From positions 1-40,175 of IMG/VR virus record IMGVR_UViG_3300025132_000096: DNA of 40,175 nt; one strand, given 5' to 3'. The notes below the pieces were generated by a model. That model was not told the origin of the DNA and ran no database searches. It worked only from the letters and a program-made list of their open reading frames with translations. Made by a program: the position numbers and the translations under genes. The DNA is from a virus. Below, in pieces: positions 9,349-18,172 of this stretch. Position 1 is the first letter of the stretch, and each line of letters begins with the position of its first letter.

Positions 9349-10037
9349 TATCCACCTGCCCACTCGTACTTGAGGTCAGGGTACGCCATCCTTGTGGCGT
9401 TAATCGTGCGGCGGCGAATGTCATCTAGCATGGATACGCGCTCCAGTCTAGCAAGCGATCTCATGTCACCTGCGGCGGCAGTCTCTGCGCCACCTTTTAG
9501 TAACAACTGCGCGGCTGCTTCCCACACAAGAATTAGATGAGCATTGTCTGGAAAATCAAACGTAGCAAGGTCGCTTGAAAGATCGTTAATCGTCGTAGGT
9601 TTCCAGTTTACGTAGACGATTAGATCCACAGCAGAGTCCGAAGGCAGAACCTGAACATTATCCCCTGCTACGTAAAATAATCTTGGATATGATGGGAGAT
9701 AGTTAGTCGTTGTTGCGAGCGGAACATCTGAAAAATCCGTTTCTTCATACAGCACGTTGCCGTCGCTCACAGACAGTATTCGATAGAAGTTCTGCTCTGT
9801 GTCCCCACCAGATCCGGTCGAAAGACTAGACAGTGGAACGGTGCCGTCTGACGCTGTAGTAATCTCACGCTTTGCAAACTTGTAAAACGGCGCAGCGTTA
9901 AGAATGTTCGACCACTCTGCGTCAAACACGCTACCAAGTACGGTGCTAATTAAACTGTCGCTCCAACGTGAAGACGACACAGCATCCATATACTCGCGAG
10001 TCTGCTCAATAAGATCCGCTTTGGTAACGGTTGCCAT
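9348..10037 (-). CDS. Head-tail connector / adaptor protein (P22 gp4-like)
   Basis: A 229-aa protein. The start MATVTKADLIEQTREYMDAVSSSRWSDSLISTVLGSVFDAEW is a helical segment typical of podovirus head-completion adaptors. A central beta region follows (YRILSVSDGNVLYE, PRLFYVAGDNVQVLP, LIVYVNWKP) and the C-terminus is a helical pair (AHLILVWEAAAQLLLKGG). This is the architecture of gp4-like proteins that extend the portal. It lies directly before the hub gene. ATG 10037 follows an AGGA ribosome site. Confidence rests on fold pattern and gene order. Confidence 0.78.
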   Translation of the reverse strand: MATVTKADLIEQTREYMDAVSSSRWSDSLISTVLGSVFDAEWSNILNAAPFYKFAKREITTASDGTVPLSSLSTGSGGDTEQNFYRILSVSDGNVLYEETDFSDVPLATTTNYLPSYPRLFYVAGDNVQVLPSDSAVDLIVYVNWKPTTINDLSSDLATFDFPDNAHLILVWEAAAQLLLKGGAETAAAGDMRSLARLERVSMLDDIRRRTINATRMAYPDLKYEWAGG

Positions 10038-10045
10038 TTCCTATC

Positions 10046-10567
10046 CTAGTCCAGATACTTGGATTTACGTGCTGCTTTCTTTTTCGGTGCTGCTTTTTTG
10101 CGAGGCTTCTTTGCTTTCTTGCTAGAAGTAATTGCTTCAGGCACCTCAACAGCAATCTCGACACCGCCAACCTTGTGAGGATCAGCCGAATCAAGGATTT
10201 CGGCAAACGCTTCTTCTGCTGCTTTTTGTGCAGGTTCGGCGTTCCATTTGCCAATGCGATCAACAAGACCCTGAACATCTTCTCTTGGGAAATGCCTGAA
10301 CACTCTCTCTATATGCGCGGGGGCAGAGTCGAGCGAACAGTCGGAGGGCAAGTACCCAATGATATCGAAGGCACTGTCCGGGTCCGTTGATCCATTCTTA
10401 ATCATCTCCTGCCTGCGATCATTCTTGTCCCACTCCATCGTGATACCCCAGTGGGAGTCAACGCCGTGGACATACCGCAAACCGAGATCAGGGTGAATAC
10501 TCTTGAGCCTTCTTACGCTGTCGGCAGGAGGCTGCGGAGTTCCCCGTTCATTAAGAATAAGTGTCAT
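10046..10567 (-). CDS. Late protein with a lysine-rich histone-like tail
   Basis: A 173-aa protein. Residues 1-120 are a mixed soluble domain (DSHWGITMEWDKNDRRQEMI, then YLPSDCSLDSAPAHIERVFRHFP). Residues 148-173 form a Lys/Arg/Ala tail (KKAKKPRKKAAPKKKAARK) like the C-terminus of histone H1-type DNA-binding proteins. Its ATG overlaps the stop of the previous gene (TAATGA). It lies between the decoration-like protein and the connector. Contact with packaged DNA or the inner capsid surface is a reasonable inference. No family was recognised. Confidence 0.75.
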   Translation of the reverse strand: MTLILNERGTPQPPADSVRRLKSIHPDLGLRYVHGVDSHWGITMEWDKNDRRQEMIKNGSTDPDSAFDIIGYLPSDCSLDSAPAHIERVFRHFPREDVQGLVDRIGKWNAEPAQKAAEEAFAEILDSADPHKVGGVEIAVEVPEAITSSKKAKKPRKKAAPKKKAARKSKYLD

Positions 10568-11004
10568 TATTCGAGCACCAACAACTCAACATTGACAGTA
10601 AGATCAACAGCAGCAGTTCCTACTGTGCTGTCCGTAGTAACCGCAAAACGAATCGTGTCTCCGGCATCCATTGTCTTTTGCGCTTCTGTAAGCGTTGAAA
10701 GAAATGTTACTGCCGTGCCTTCGTGAGCGGTTAATGCTTCTAGGTCTACGTTGCCGCTAAGGGCCACCGCAGCATTTGCTGAAGCATCGTACTTCTGAAT
10801 AACGCCAAGGATCGTCCCACCACTAGAAGCAGGCACTGTCCCGGCTGACACCACGGCGCGGTTTGCAATGCAACGCGCAGGATGTCCCCCAAGATTGTAA
10901 GTCGTAGTTGTGCTATTACCGATAGCAGCAGCGCAACGACCTGCAAGCAGTTGAGGCAAAACGCCAAGCCTTCCCGGCTTAGGCGCGAAAAATTCGTATG
11001 CCAT
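10567..11004 (-). CDS. Probable capsid decoration/stabilisation protein
   Basis: A 145-aa protein with mostly beta-type sequence (GHPARCIANRAVVSAGTVPASSGGTILGVIQKY, VTFLSTLTEAQKTMDAGDTIRFAV). It is encoded immediately after the major capsid gene, where many phages keep a decoration or head-stabilising protein. No motif proves this; the call is from position, size and composition. A strong hairpin (11035-11065) separates it from the capsid gene, so it may be made at a lower level than capsid protein. Confidence 0.6.
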   Translation of the reverse strand: MAYEFFAPKPGRLGVLPQLLAGRCAAAIGNSTTTTYNLGGHPARCIANRAVVSAGTVPASSGGTILGVIQKYDASANAAVALSGNVDLEALTAHEGTAVTFLSTLTEAQKTMDAGDTIRFAVTTDSTVGTAAVDLTVNVELLVLE

Positions 11005-11034
11005 TTCACAGGTTTCCTATTGTGAAGCGTGAAA

Positions 11035-11065
11035 GGGGGGTAGGGCTACGAACACCCTACCCCCC
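11035..11065 (-). terminator. Strong GC hairpin after the major capsid gene (partial terminator)
   Basis: Read on the minus strand, GGGGGGTAGGG (11065-11055) pairs perfectly with CCCTACCCCCC (11045-11035), an 11-bp stem around a 9-nt loop, and is followed by only a short TTTC. It lies 7 nt beyond the capsid stop. With such a weak T-tract it may be a leaky terminator or an mRNA stabiliser that raises capsid mRNA relative to downstream genes. Confidence 0.7.
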
Positions 11066-11072
11066 CCGTAAA

Positions 11073-12386
11073 TTACGCTACGTGGGTGTAGCGAGAGGTG
11101 TCTGTGTAACCAGTAATGCTTCCGTGAGCGTTACGGGCTAGGCAGGCCATGTTGCCATACCAACCGTAAGTCGTCTCGAAAGCATCCCGACCCTGTAGCC
11201 AACGCCACGGGCCTGCACCTTCAAACTCCACGAAGCCCCAATCCCGTGCGTCAACCCAAGCCAACGACGGAACGTGGAGCAGGTAGATTGTACCTGCGGG
11301 GACGTAGTAGTCCATGACGAGCGGGATTCCACAGACCTCAATGGCCTTGTATCCACCCTTGATCGTCGTTGCAAACTCACCTGCGGTGAATCTACGCTGT
11401 CCGACCATGCTCTCCATGAGCTTCTTCCCGATGCCCGGAGTGGTCATCATTAGGAAGTCGCCGGGGCGAACCATTGCATCCTTGCCTGAACGGCCAGAGA
11501 TGCGCTGAATCATATCCCAAATGTCAGATTCAGTGGGCTGATCTGCGTCTGGGGTGTCCGTTCCGGCCACCATGCGAGTGGCATCCCAGATTGGGTATGT
11601 GCCACCGTTGATGTTATGGAGCGTGTTGTACGAACCGCCACGGTTCGTAATCGAAATTAGACCGTTCATGGCACTGTTGAACGAAGTATCGCTCGCGGTT
11701 GCCTTAACAATCTTATCTGCCGCTGCCATGCTAGAAATGGCTGTGCCCAAGGTCAGCGTGGAGTTATCTCCTGATACGCTGATTGCTGTAATCTGAGCGC
11801 GACCAAGAACCGCATCCGAAGATGAGGTGTCTAGTACGGCGATGTAGTCGCCAACCGACAGAAGCAAAGACCCCTGTCCGGCTGAAGCCACACCATAAGG
11901 CGATGTTACAACGATAGACGTTGTGCTGCCTACGCTACCAATAAGCGCAACAACACCATCTGCCTTGTTATGAAGAGCTTGCTGCATAAGCAGCGAAGAT
12001 GCGTCCTTAATCTCTTCCATCGTTTTCTTAGCGATGGTCGTGAACGCCGCATCTTTGCTCTGGGTTCCGACAAAAGCGAGGCCATCAATCTGGCGAGTCG
12101 TGTAAGCACGAACTACGCCTGCGTTGGCCTGCACTTCAGTTGCGGTTGTGTCCGGGGGAAAATACCCAGACTGCGAAAAGGTGGCTCCGGCAGGACGGCC
12201 AGTAACGACATCAAAGAAGACGTTGTTACCGCCCCATCTCATATTGCGCGGACCACCCGCCTTGCCAGACTCAAGCTGTGCAAGGAGCGGAGTAACGAGG
12301 TTCTGAACCTTCTCGCGGAACTGTGAATACACGTTCTTGAGTAGGCCAGTTAGCTCGGTATCCGTAATTACGGTTGGAGCAGGCAT
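11073..12386 (-). CDS. Major capsid protein (HK97-fold type)
   Basis: A 437-aa protein. The N-terminal helical arm (TDTELTGLLKNVYSQFREKVQNLVTPLLAQLES) is followed by GNNVFFDVVTGRPAGATFSQ, a central loop-like insertion with Ser/Thr beta strands, and a C-terminal region with a P-domain-like pattern (KKLMESMVGQRRFT...GGYKAIEVCGIPLVMDYYVPAGTIYLLHVPSLAWVD). It lies directly after a scaffold-like gene and near the portal, the standard head-gene order. I identify it by this order and by sequence style; a structural prediction would settle the fold. Confidence 0.85.
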   Translation of the reverse strand: MPAPTVITDTELTGLLKNVYSQFREKVQNLVTPLLAQLESGKAGGPRNMRWGGNNVFFDVVTGRPAGATFSQSGYFPPDTTATEVQANAGVVRAYTTRQIDGLAFVGTQSKDAAFTTIAKKTMEEIKDASSLLMQQALHNKADGVVALIGSVGSTTSIVVTSPYGVASAGQGSLLLSVGDYIAVLDTSSSDAVLGRAQITAISVSGDNSTLTLGTAISSMAAADKIVKATASDTSFNSAMNGLISITNRGGSYNTLHNINGGTYPIWDATRMVAGTDTPDADQPTESDIWDMIQRISGRSGKDAMVRPGDFLMMTTPGIGKKLMESMVGQRRFTAGEFATTIKGGYKAIEVCGIPLVMDYYVPAGTIYLLHVPSLAWVDARDWGFVEFEGAGPWRWLQGRDAFETTYGWYGNMACLARNAHGSITGYTDTSRYTHVA

Positions 12387-12393
12387 GATTTAC

Positions 12394-13503
12394 CTATATG
12401 TGTTGAAGTACCGAATCTAGTGCGCTATCTAACGCATCATCTACTGTAGCCGCTCGACGCTGCTTTTTTGGGGAGCGAGTCTTTCCCGCCCTGCCAACTG
12501 GCTTTGTCTTTTGGCCTACAAGTCTCTTAGCCTTTTGAGCTTCAACACGCGCTTTTTCCAACTTCTTCAGGGCAGCGTCATCTTTTACTGTGCCTGTAGA
12601 TTCGGAACGCTTGCTATGCTGCAACTGCGCCCAATAAGCAAGATCCTCTAAAATGTATTCACGGACAGCTTCAAACCTGTGTGATGGAACGTATGGTTGC
12701 CCATTCGGGGCCAGTTCCATGTACTGTTGTATGCCCAAAACACATTTTTCGGCAAGCTCATCAGTAGAAACAGTAGGCAGTGCATCAGATAACATTCCGA
12801 TGGCTGGCTGTAATTCTGTTTCCCAAAACTTGCCACCCTCATTTTCAATCTTATTCATCTCCTGAACTACGTGCATATCGCGAACTTTTTGTTCTGCTCG
12901 CTCTGCTCTTAGCTCTGGAGAATTTTCGTTTTTAAATGCTTCTCGTGCATTGTAATAGTAATCGTCTTCTTGCAAAAGCCTTACCAACTGATCTTCACGT
13001 TCAATCAACTGTTGCTCTAGTTGATCTCGTTGCTGTGTAACCAGATTGGTTTTTTCTTGAGCTTCTGGGTCTGGCGAAAATCTTTGTTGCGCGAGCTTAA
13101 CAACTTTGTCAAGACGATCTTTTCGTACTTTGCCGTTTGCTTTGTATTCGACAATAACATCAGGTATCTCTAACTCACCTTCTGCGTCGAATAACGTAAA
13201 GCTTGTTGCAAGCTCGTCGTCTAATACCGGAACATTGACGTACTCTTCGCTTGCAGCTTCAACTTCGGGTTCGACTGTTTCTGTGTTTTCTGTTTCAGAA
13301 GCCTCTATTTCTTCATCTTCAGTTTCAGTTTCTTCCGAAACCTCTACTTCTTCTGACTCAGCTACTACGTCATCAGTGTCAGGTGCAGCCTCTTCTGCCT
13401 CTGCGTTAGCGTTTGCTTCAGCCTCTACTTCGGCAACGATGGTTTCCTGTTCTGAAAGAACAGTTCCAACAGCTTCGCTAACTGCTTCACTAACGTCTTG
13501 CAT
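12394..13503 (-). CDS. Capsid scaffold protein
   Basis: A 369-aa protein. Residues 1-85 are extremely acidic (runs of Glu, Ala, Val, Asp, Thr). The middle is helical and coiled-coil prone (QQRDQLEQQLIEREDQLVRLLQ) and the C-terminus is basic (KLEKARVEAQKAKRLVGQKTKPVGRAGKTRSPKKQRR) and ends in a short amphipathic helix. An acidic helical body with a basic C-terminal capsid-binding end is typical of podovirus scaffolds. Its position between portal and capsid supports the call. Confidence 0.85.
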   Translation of the reverse strand: MQDVSEAVSEAVGTVLSEQETIVAEVEAEANANAEAEEAAPDTDDVVAESEEVEVSEETETEDEEIEASETENTETVEPEVEAASEEYVNVPVLDDELATSFTLFDAEGELEIPDVIVEYKANGKVRKDRLDKVVKLAQQRFSPDPEAQEKTNLVTQQRDQLEQQLIEREDQLVRLLQEDDYYYNAREAFKNENSPELRAERAEQKVRDMHVVQEMNKIENEGGKFWETELQPAIGMLSDALPTVSTDELAEKCVLGIQQYMELAPNGQPYVPSHRFEAVREYILEDLAYWAQLQHSKRSESTGTVKDDAALKKLEKARVEAQKAKRLVGQKTKPVGRAGKTRSPKKQRRAATVDDALDSALDSVLQHI

Positions 13504-13511
13504 TAAACCCT

Positions 13512-15752
13512 CTATTGTTGGAGCGATAAAAGATCAGCTTGCCGTGCTGCAATCTCTGCTTCGGGAACACCCATTGCTTGCTGCTGCATTATAGATGCGC
13601 CACCGATAGGGGGATTGGCAGTCGGGAGCGGAACCATACCCGGTAATGCGCCTTCTTGTTGTGGTGCAGATGGTGCTCCGGGTGCTCCTTCCTGAATTGC
13701 TTCAGGTGGAACCATCGCACCCTGCTTTTGCGCTGCTTGATTTGCAAGGTCAAGCCATCGTTGCTGTGCAACTTCCATCACTTGCAGATCAAGGTCGTCT
13801 TGCAAAATAATTTCGCGCTCTAATACGTCTTGGTGTATAGACTCGTCGTCTTGCCATCTCATTTCCGGCACTTCGTCCTGAGTCCGTATAGCGTCAGCGA
13901 TTCGTTTGGCGCGAGCTTCTTGGTCCTCGTCTGGTGTTGCCATGTCGCGAGCAATCGCAAACATCTGACGACGACGATACTCTTTGATATCAATAACTCC
14001 AGTTTGTAACCAGTTGTCTAGCAAGTACAAACGAAACGCCATTGGCATAGGCATCATTGTAGCGGGTTCTACCTTGACATCGCTTTGACCGTCGAGGTCT
14101 GTAGACGACACCGCCCTTGCAAGATCAGGTCGGCCTTTTCCTACGGTGCCCAACGCTCTTGGTACGTCATAACCCCAAGCCATTCCGGCCATAGAAACTT
14201 TGGCCCAATCTGTATAAGCACTTGCAAGCGCGTTGATAGCAGGAGAAAACACTCTCTCTAATTGTTCACGGGCGGCAATAATGGCTCGCCCTGATTCGCC
14301 AGACTGCTGGCCTCGCGACACAGAGTTCCAACCGCTTGCATCTTCAAAAGCCTGTTTCTCTAGAGACAACGCTTCTTTAACATCTGCTCCAACGCTAAAA
14401 CCATTTACAGGTTGAATACTTTCGTTAAGCGTTCCTGCGCCACGCACCTCAATCATTGACGTTACACCGCCAAGGAATGTCTCAGTTGCGATTGCGTTAG
14501 GCCGGGTAAGGAACCGACCACCTGCGTTGACCCTAATGTTTTCTACCCATTTACTTAGCAACGCATTGCAACGCATTTGGTGGTCAAGCCATTGCTCCAT
14601 CACCGGGCGCGGGTAATAACTAGGATCGCTAGAGCCGTCTCTAATTGGAACAACAGGAATCGTGTTCCACATTAACGGAGCAGGGCCAAAGACTACTTGG
14701 TCGCCTACAATAATAAGTTGCAAGCCATCCGGTAAAACGTCTGGATGTGGTTGCAAGTAAACTGTAAAGCGTTCAGTTATGTCTTCGTCTCTCAGTCGTT
14801 GTCCTTCACCTATCGTTGTTTGCGACAAAACCCATGAACCAACCCCCTCAGAGCCACTGTACGTAGGTGAGCTACCGTAATTAAGGCTTGACTCGCTACC
14901 ATCCAACCCACTAACGCCGTACCTGTACGCAGCTTCTGCCTTACTAATAACCTCACGAATAATTACCCAGTGAGGTTGCTGCGTTGCCGTTGCGTTTGGT
15001 GCAACACGCACTTGTTCAACGCGCAGCGTTTGGCATCCGATGTCTCCTAACGGTTTTCGCTCTCCGGGTTTCTCGCCAAGGCGTTCATCCCACGGCCCTC
15101 TATCTGAATCCCAGAACATATGCCAGAACGAAACACCATCAGTTTGTGCCCAGAACGCTGCCTCCCTAGACAGCCGTTCCATCGTTTGCTGCTCAAACTG
15201 ATACTCTAGAGACAGTTGTTGGGCTTGAGCCTTTCGTTTGTCGTCAGGATCTTGCGTAGTCGGAGTAACCGCAAAGCCGGGGCGTTGATCCACAATGATT
15301 TGCAGGCGTTGATCTAACGCCTTGTCAATCATGTTATACACGACACGCGCTGAATCCCGTGGCCTAGCAGGTTCACGCCAAGGCCCTAAGCCCTGTGCGG
15401 AAATCCATTGCTGTCCACTGCGAAACAAGCGGTTACGTTCGATTAAATGCAGGTGTTGCTGCACCGCTTCTCGTCGCGAATCCCACAACTCCCTGCACCA
15501 CGACACCCACGCATCGTTGTCTTCACTGCGCTCTGGGTCTGAAGCAGGAAAGTTGTAGCCGTACAAAGCTCGTTGCAGGGCTTGGTTTTGTTCGCCTTCA
15601 GTGCGGTTGTCGTCCTCTGGCTCGTTAACAGCCATCTGCTCGTTAGGACTTTCTGGATTATTGCTAAACCCCTCTAAGGCTCTTGCAACCTCGTCGTCAG
15701 CAAGCGCACTAAGAAAGTCTGCGCTACCGGGGCCTTCTGATTTTTCAGCCAT
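13512..15752 (-). CDS. Portal protein (P22-like family)
   Basis: A 746-aa protein, within the large size range of P22-type portals. Characteristic segments are WVSWCRELWDSRREAVQQHLHLIERNRLFRSGQQW near residue 85, ARVVYNMIDKALDQRLQIIVDQRPGFAVTP, and the long C-terminal helical tail ending in Gln/Pro/Ala-rich sequence. Portals form the dodecameric ring through which DNA enters and leaves the head. ATG 15752 follows a GGGAGG ribosome site and overlaps the upstream stop as TAATG. Confidence 0.88.
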   Translation of the reverse strand: MAEKSEGPGSADFLSALADDEVARALEGFSNNPESPNEQMAVNEPEDDNRTEGEQNQALQRALYGYNFPASDPERSEDNDAWVSWCRELWDSRREAVQQHLHLIERNRLFRSGQQWISAQGLGPWREPARPRDSARVVYNMIDKALDQRLQIIVDQRPGFAVTPTTQDPDDKRKAQAQQLSLEYQFEQQTMERLSREAAFWAQTDGVSFWHMFWDSDRGPWDERLGEKPGERKPLGDIGCQTLRVEQVRVAPNATATQQPHWVIIREVISKAEAAYRYGVSGLDGSESSLNYGSSPTYSGSEGVGSWVLSQTTIGEGQRLRDEDITERFTVYLQPHPDVLPDGLQLIIVGDQVVFGPAPLMWNTIPVVPIRDGSSDPSYYPRPVMEQWLDHQMRCNALLSKWVENIRVNAGGRFLTRPNAIATETFLGGVTSMIEVRGAGTLNESIQPVNGFSVGADVKEALSLEKQAFEDASGWNSVSRGQQSGESGRAIIAAREQLERVFSPAINALASAYTDWAKVSMAGMAWGYDVPRALGTVGKGRPDLARAVSSTDLDGQSDVKVEPATMMPMPMAFRLYLLDNWLQTGVIDIKEYRRRQMFAIARDMATPDEDQEARAKRIADAIRTQDEVPEMRWQDDESIHQDVLEREIILQDDLDLQVMEVAQQRWLDLANQAAQKQGAMVPPEAIQEGAPGAPSAPQQEGALPGMVPLPTANPPIGGASIMQQQAMGVPEAEIAARQADLLSLQQ

Positions 15753-16021
15753 TAATCAATCCTCCCAACACCTACAGCAACACGAACCTTGTTCCAATCG
15801 CCCAACTCTTCGTACCGTTCCCTTACAACACGCATCACTTCTTCCTGTGCCCAGACTTCATTCTCTTGCAATGTAATTGCAACAAGATCGTCAGGCACTT
15901 CGTAGTCTTGCTTATCTATCGTGCCGGGAGGGATGGGAGCAAACTGCTTTGCTACACTTGAAACTCTGTGGGTAGCAAAGACAAATGCCACGATCCACAA
16001 GAGTTCTATGGCGAAATCCAT
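15752..16021 (-). CDS. Small late protein with an N-terminal hydrophobic segment
   Basis: An 89-aa protein starting MDFAIELLWIVAFVFATHRVSS, a likely membrane segment of about 15 residues, followed by a soluble helical part (EVWAQEEVMRVVRERYEELGDWNKVRVAVG). It overlaps both neighbours by TAATG junctions (16021 and 15752), so it is translated with the portal. No family was recognised. A membrane role alongside head genes is unusual. Confidence 0.75.
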   Translation of the reverse strand: MDFAIELLWIVAFVFATHRVSSVAKQFAPIPPGTIDKQDYEVPDDLVAITLQENEVWAQEEVMRVVRERYEELGDWNKVRVAVGVGRID

Positions 16022-16341
16022 TAAAGCGTAACAATCGTGATGTTAGCCGTGCCACTAGACCACGCGCTTGCTCGTACACGGAACGTATGGATGCCATAGC
16101 CGTCACCTACAAAAAGTTTTTCACCTGTAGCCGACGTAGCTAGGGTTCCACTATTGCCGTCCTTCAGGTTATACGATTCAAAGTTTGTACCGTCAGCAGT
16201 TGCCTCTAGCTGAAGCGTACCCGAAAAAGTTCCCTCAAGTTGCACCGTTAACACACCGGGGCTAAGAAAGCGACAACCGTGCGAAACGGTTTCTCCATTA
16301 GCGTCAATAGACCCTGTGGTCACGTTTTTGTAGTTAGGCAT
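16021..16341 (-). CDS. Small beta-rich head-region protein
   Basis: A 106-aa protein with alternating beta-strand pattern (GVLTVQLEGTFSGTLQLEATADGTNFESYNL, IHTFRVRASAWSSGTANITIV). Proteins of this kind occur near portal genes in many phage genomes and are often minor structural or decoration proteins. The start follows a TATAGGAAACC ribosome site. Function is not established. Confidence 0.75.
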   Translation of the reverse strand: MPNYKNVTTGSIDANGETVSHGCRFLSPGVLTVQLEGTFSGTLQLEATADGTNFESYNLKDGNSGTLATSATGEKLFVGDGYGIHTFRVRASAWSSGTANITIVTL

Positions 16342-16350
16342 ATTGGTTTC

Positions 16351-16482
16351 CTATATGAACCATTGATCCATTGGGCTATCAACCCTGCGATGTCGCTTTA
16401 TGCGCGACCGTTTACAATACAGAACTACGGCACCTGCAACAACCAAAGGTGCTGTAATTGCAATTTTTTTTAGCAATACCAC
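16351..16482 (-). CDS. Small membrane protein with a basic tail
   Basis: A 43-aa ORF in an otherwise unexplained 150-bp gap. It starts at GTG 16482 and ends at TAG 16353-16351. Residues 7-23 (IAITAPLVVAGAVVLYC) form a transmembrane segment, followed by KRSRIKRHRR, a strong positive-inside stretch. Its stop abuts the ribosome site of the next gene, giving tight operon packing. The start has only a weak ribosome site. A real gene is likely because sequence design and spacing both fit, but this is not proven. Confidence 0.55.
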   Translation of the reverse strand: MVLLKKIAITAPLVVAGAVVLYCKRSRIKRHRRVDSPMDQWFI

Positions 16483-16491
16483 TTTTTCATC

Positions 16492-16821
16492 TTAGTAGCT
16501 GTCGTCAGAATTGCTGTTGTGGTTTGACTTGTCGTCTTCCTCGTCCTCTTCGTCGCCTGCAATCATAGCTTCGATACGAGCAAGGCGTTCTTCCATCAAG
16601 TCCATGCGCTCCTCATGGTACTCAACCGACTTGTCGCCGGGTCCATACGCGCCCTCTTCCTGACCCTCTGCTTCGTCGCAACCGGGACATCCGGGCATAC
16701 CACATGGGCACTCTTCTTCTTCGCCATGCTTGTGTGGCTTCTTTTTTCCCATCGTTGGGGAGCCGCCGATAGCTATGACAAGATCAACCTCGCCACGCCG
16801 TTTCATTTTTGGTTTACGCAC
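16492..16821 (-). CDS. Cys/His/acidic small protein of unknown function
   Basis: A 109-aa protein. The N-terminus MRKPKMKRRGEVDLVIAIGGSPTMGKKK is followed by ECPCGMPGCPGCDEAEG (four Cys, possible metal site), a short coiled-coil (YHEERMDLMEERLARIEAMIAG) and a very acidic end. The GTG start overlaps the previous stop by 8 nt and has an AGAGG ribosome site. The combination of a short metal-knuckle-like stretch and a coiled coil suggests a small oligomeric factor; no family is recognised with confidence. Confidence 0.72.
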   Translation of the reverse strand: MRKPKMKRRGEVDLVIAIGGSPTMGKKKPHKHGEEEECPCGMPGCPGCDEAEGQEEGAYGPGDKSVEYHEERMDLMEERLARIEAMIAGDEEDEEDDKSNHNSNSDDSY

Positions 16822-18172
16822 CGTCTGTCATACCTCTGTTAGTTGCTGCTTGAGACATTGCTGCTCCACCTAAACCTACGCCAGACAGTGCAGCTAGTAA
16901 ATCGCGAGACTTTCTTTTGTCAGGATCAAACCTAGCTTGAGGTGATCTAATTTTTTCAGGTTCAAACACATTTAGATATCTAACAATATCTGGAGCTTCT
17001 TGCCCAGTTCTTTCTGTTATCTGTTCTTTTAGCATCCGTCGATATTCTTGTAACCCCTCAATACCGTCGTCGTGAGCACTTCCTGCGCGAGTTACCCCTG
17101 TAGTCATCATTCCATCTGACGCAGCACCAAGCATAACGTCTTCTAAATTTATTTCAGCAATAATAGAGTCGTATCCTGCGGCCTGCATTCGTCGCACCAT
17201 GTCTTGTCCTGACACTCTAGGCAACATTCTAAACAAATCGTTAGAAGCAAAGTCGCCTAATTGATTAGACTCATCCAAATAACGCATCATGCCTTCGTTG
17301 GTTTGAAGCAACTCGCGCAGTTGGTCTGCCTGACCAACATCGCCTAATACGTTTTCAATGTAGTCAGCCTCCTCCATTGCTTCGTCAAAATAACCTTGCG
17401 TCATGTTTTCAAAATACTCTTGGGCATCTTCATCAAAATTATCCCAATCCATACTAAAACGTGCTTCGAGTTGCTTGTATGGGTCGCCCCCTGCGTCAGC
17501 TTTTAACACATAAGGCTTTTCAATTCTTGTTCTAGTTTGATATATCCCCGGACGCGCTTCTTTTCCTCCTTTTCCTACAAACCTGCCTTGCGATCCTGCG
17601 CTTGCGGCAAATGCGTTTTCAACTCCTGCATATTCTGACGCTTCTGGTGCATAATCAGTCAGGTACGTTCCGGGTCCAAACAGCCCTTCTTCTGAAGGAT
17701 TAAAACCTTCAAAGCCCGGATTCGGGGTTCCGTGATACCATTCTTGTTCGTGGAACCCTTGATCGCGCCCTGACCATGTTTCTGAAATTTCGTCTAACTC
17801 AGAGCCTGCTCTTGGTTGCAAAGAGGCGTCAACTTCTGCTTTAGACTTTCCGGGCGTAAATGTGCGGCGAGGTGGCGGGGCTGCGTCAGCAACAGTCTCT
17901 GCTGCTCGCGCCGTCCGTCCTGCTCGCGCTGCTTTTCCTCCGGCCTTAGCTAAATCACCAACAACAGGGACCAACCCTAAACTTGCTAACGCAATTCCAA
18001 GAGCATCGCGGTCCTTTGCGCCTTTAGCTATATCTTGAAAGTCGGCTGCATACCCGGCAGGAGTAAGGCCAAGCGCAAGCTCACCTGCAAGATTGCCTCT
18101 TACGCCTTCCCATCCACGACCTGCTGACGACAGGGCGCGAGATAGTAACGATTTGTTTTCTTCTTCGTCCAT
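16814..18172 (-). CDS. ADP-ribosyltransferase-like protein in the head-gene block
   Basis: A 452-aa protein. Residues 30-90 (LTPAGYAADFQDIAKGAKDRDALGIALASLGLVPVVGDLAKAGGKAARAGR) resemble the helical pre-toxin segment seen in polymorphic toxins. Residues 146-175 contain YHGTPNPGFEGFNPSEEGLFGPGTYLTD, matching the H...Y part of the H-Y-[EDQ] ADP-ribosyltransferase signature, with His about 147 and Tyr about 170. The third catalytic residue was not fixed by eye. The ATG overlaps the large terminase stop (TAATG). By analogy with the T4 head-packaged Alt enzyme it may be injected to modify host proteins; that is inference. Confidence 0.75.
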   Translation of the reverse strand: MDEEENKSLLSRALSSAGRGWEGVRGNLAGELALGLTPAGYAADFQDIAKGAKDRDALGIALASLGLVPVVGDLAKAGGKAARAGRTARAAETVADAAPPPRRTFTPGKSKAEVDASLQPRAGSELDEISETWSGRDQGFHEQEWYHGTPNPGFEGFNPSEEGLFGPGTYLTDYAPEASEYAGVENAFAASAGSQGRFVGKGGKEARPGIYQTRTRIEKPYVLKADAGGDPYKQLEARFSMDWDNFDEDAQEYFENMTQGYFDEAMEEADYIENVLGDVGQADQLRELLQTNEGMMRYLDESNQLGDFASNDLFRMLPRVSGQDMVRRMQAAGYDSIIAEINLEDVMLGAASDGMMTTGVTRAGSAHDDGIEGLQEYRRMLKEQITERTGQEAPDIVRYLNVFEPEKIRSPQARFDPDKRKSRDLLAALSGVGLGGAAMSQAATNRGMTDGA

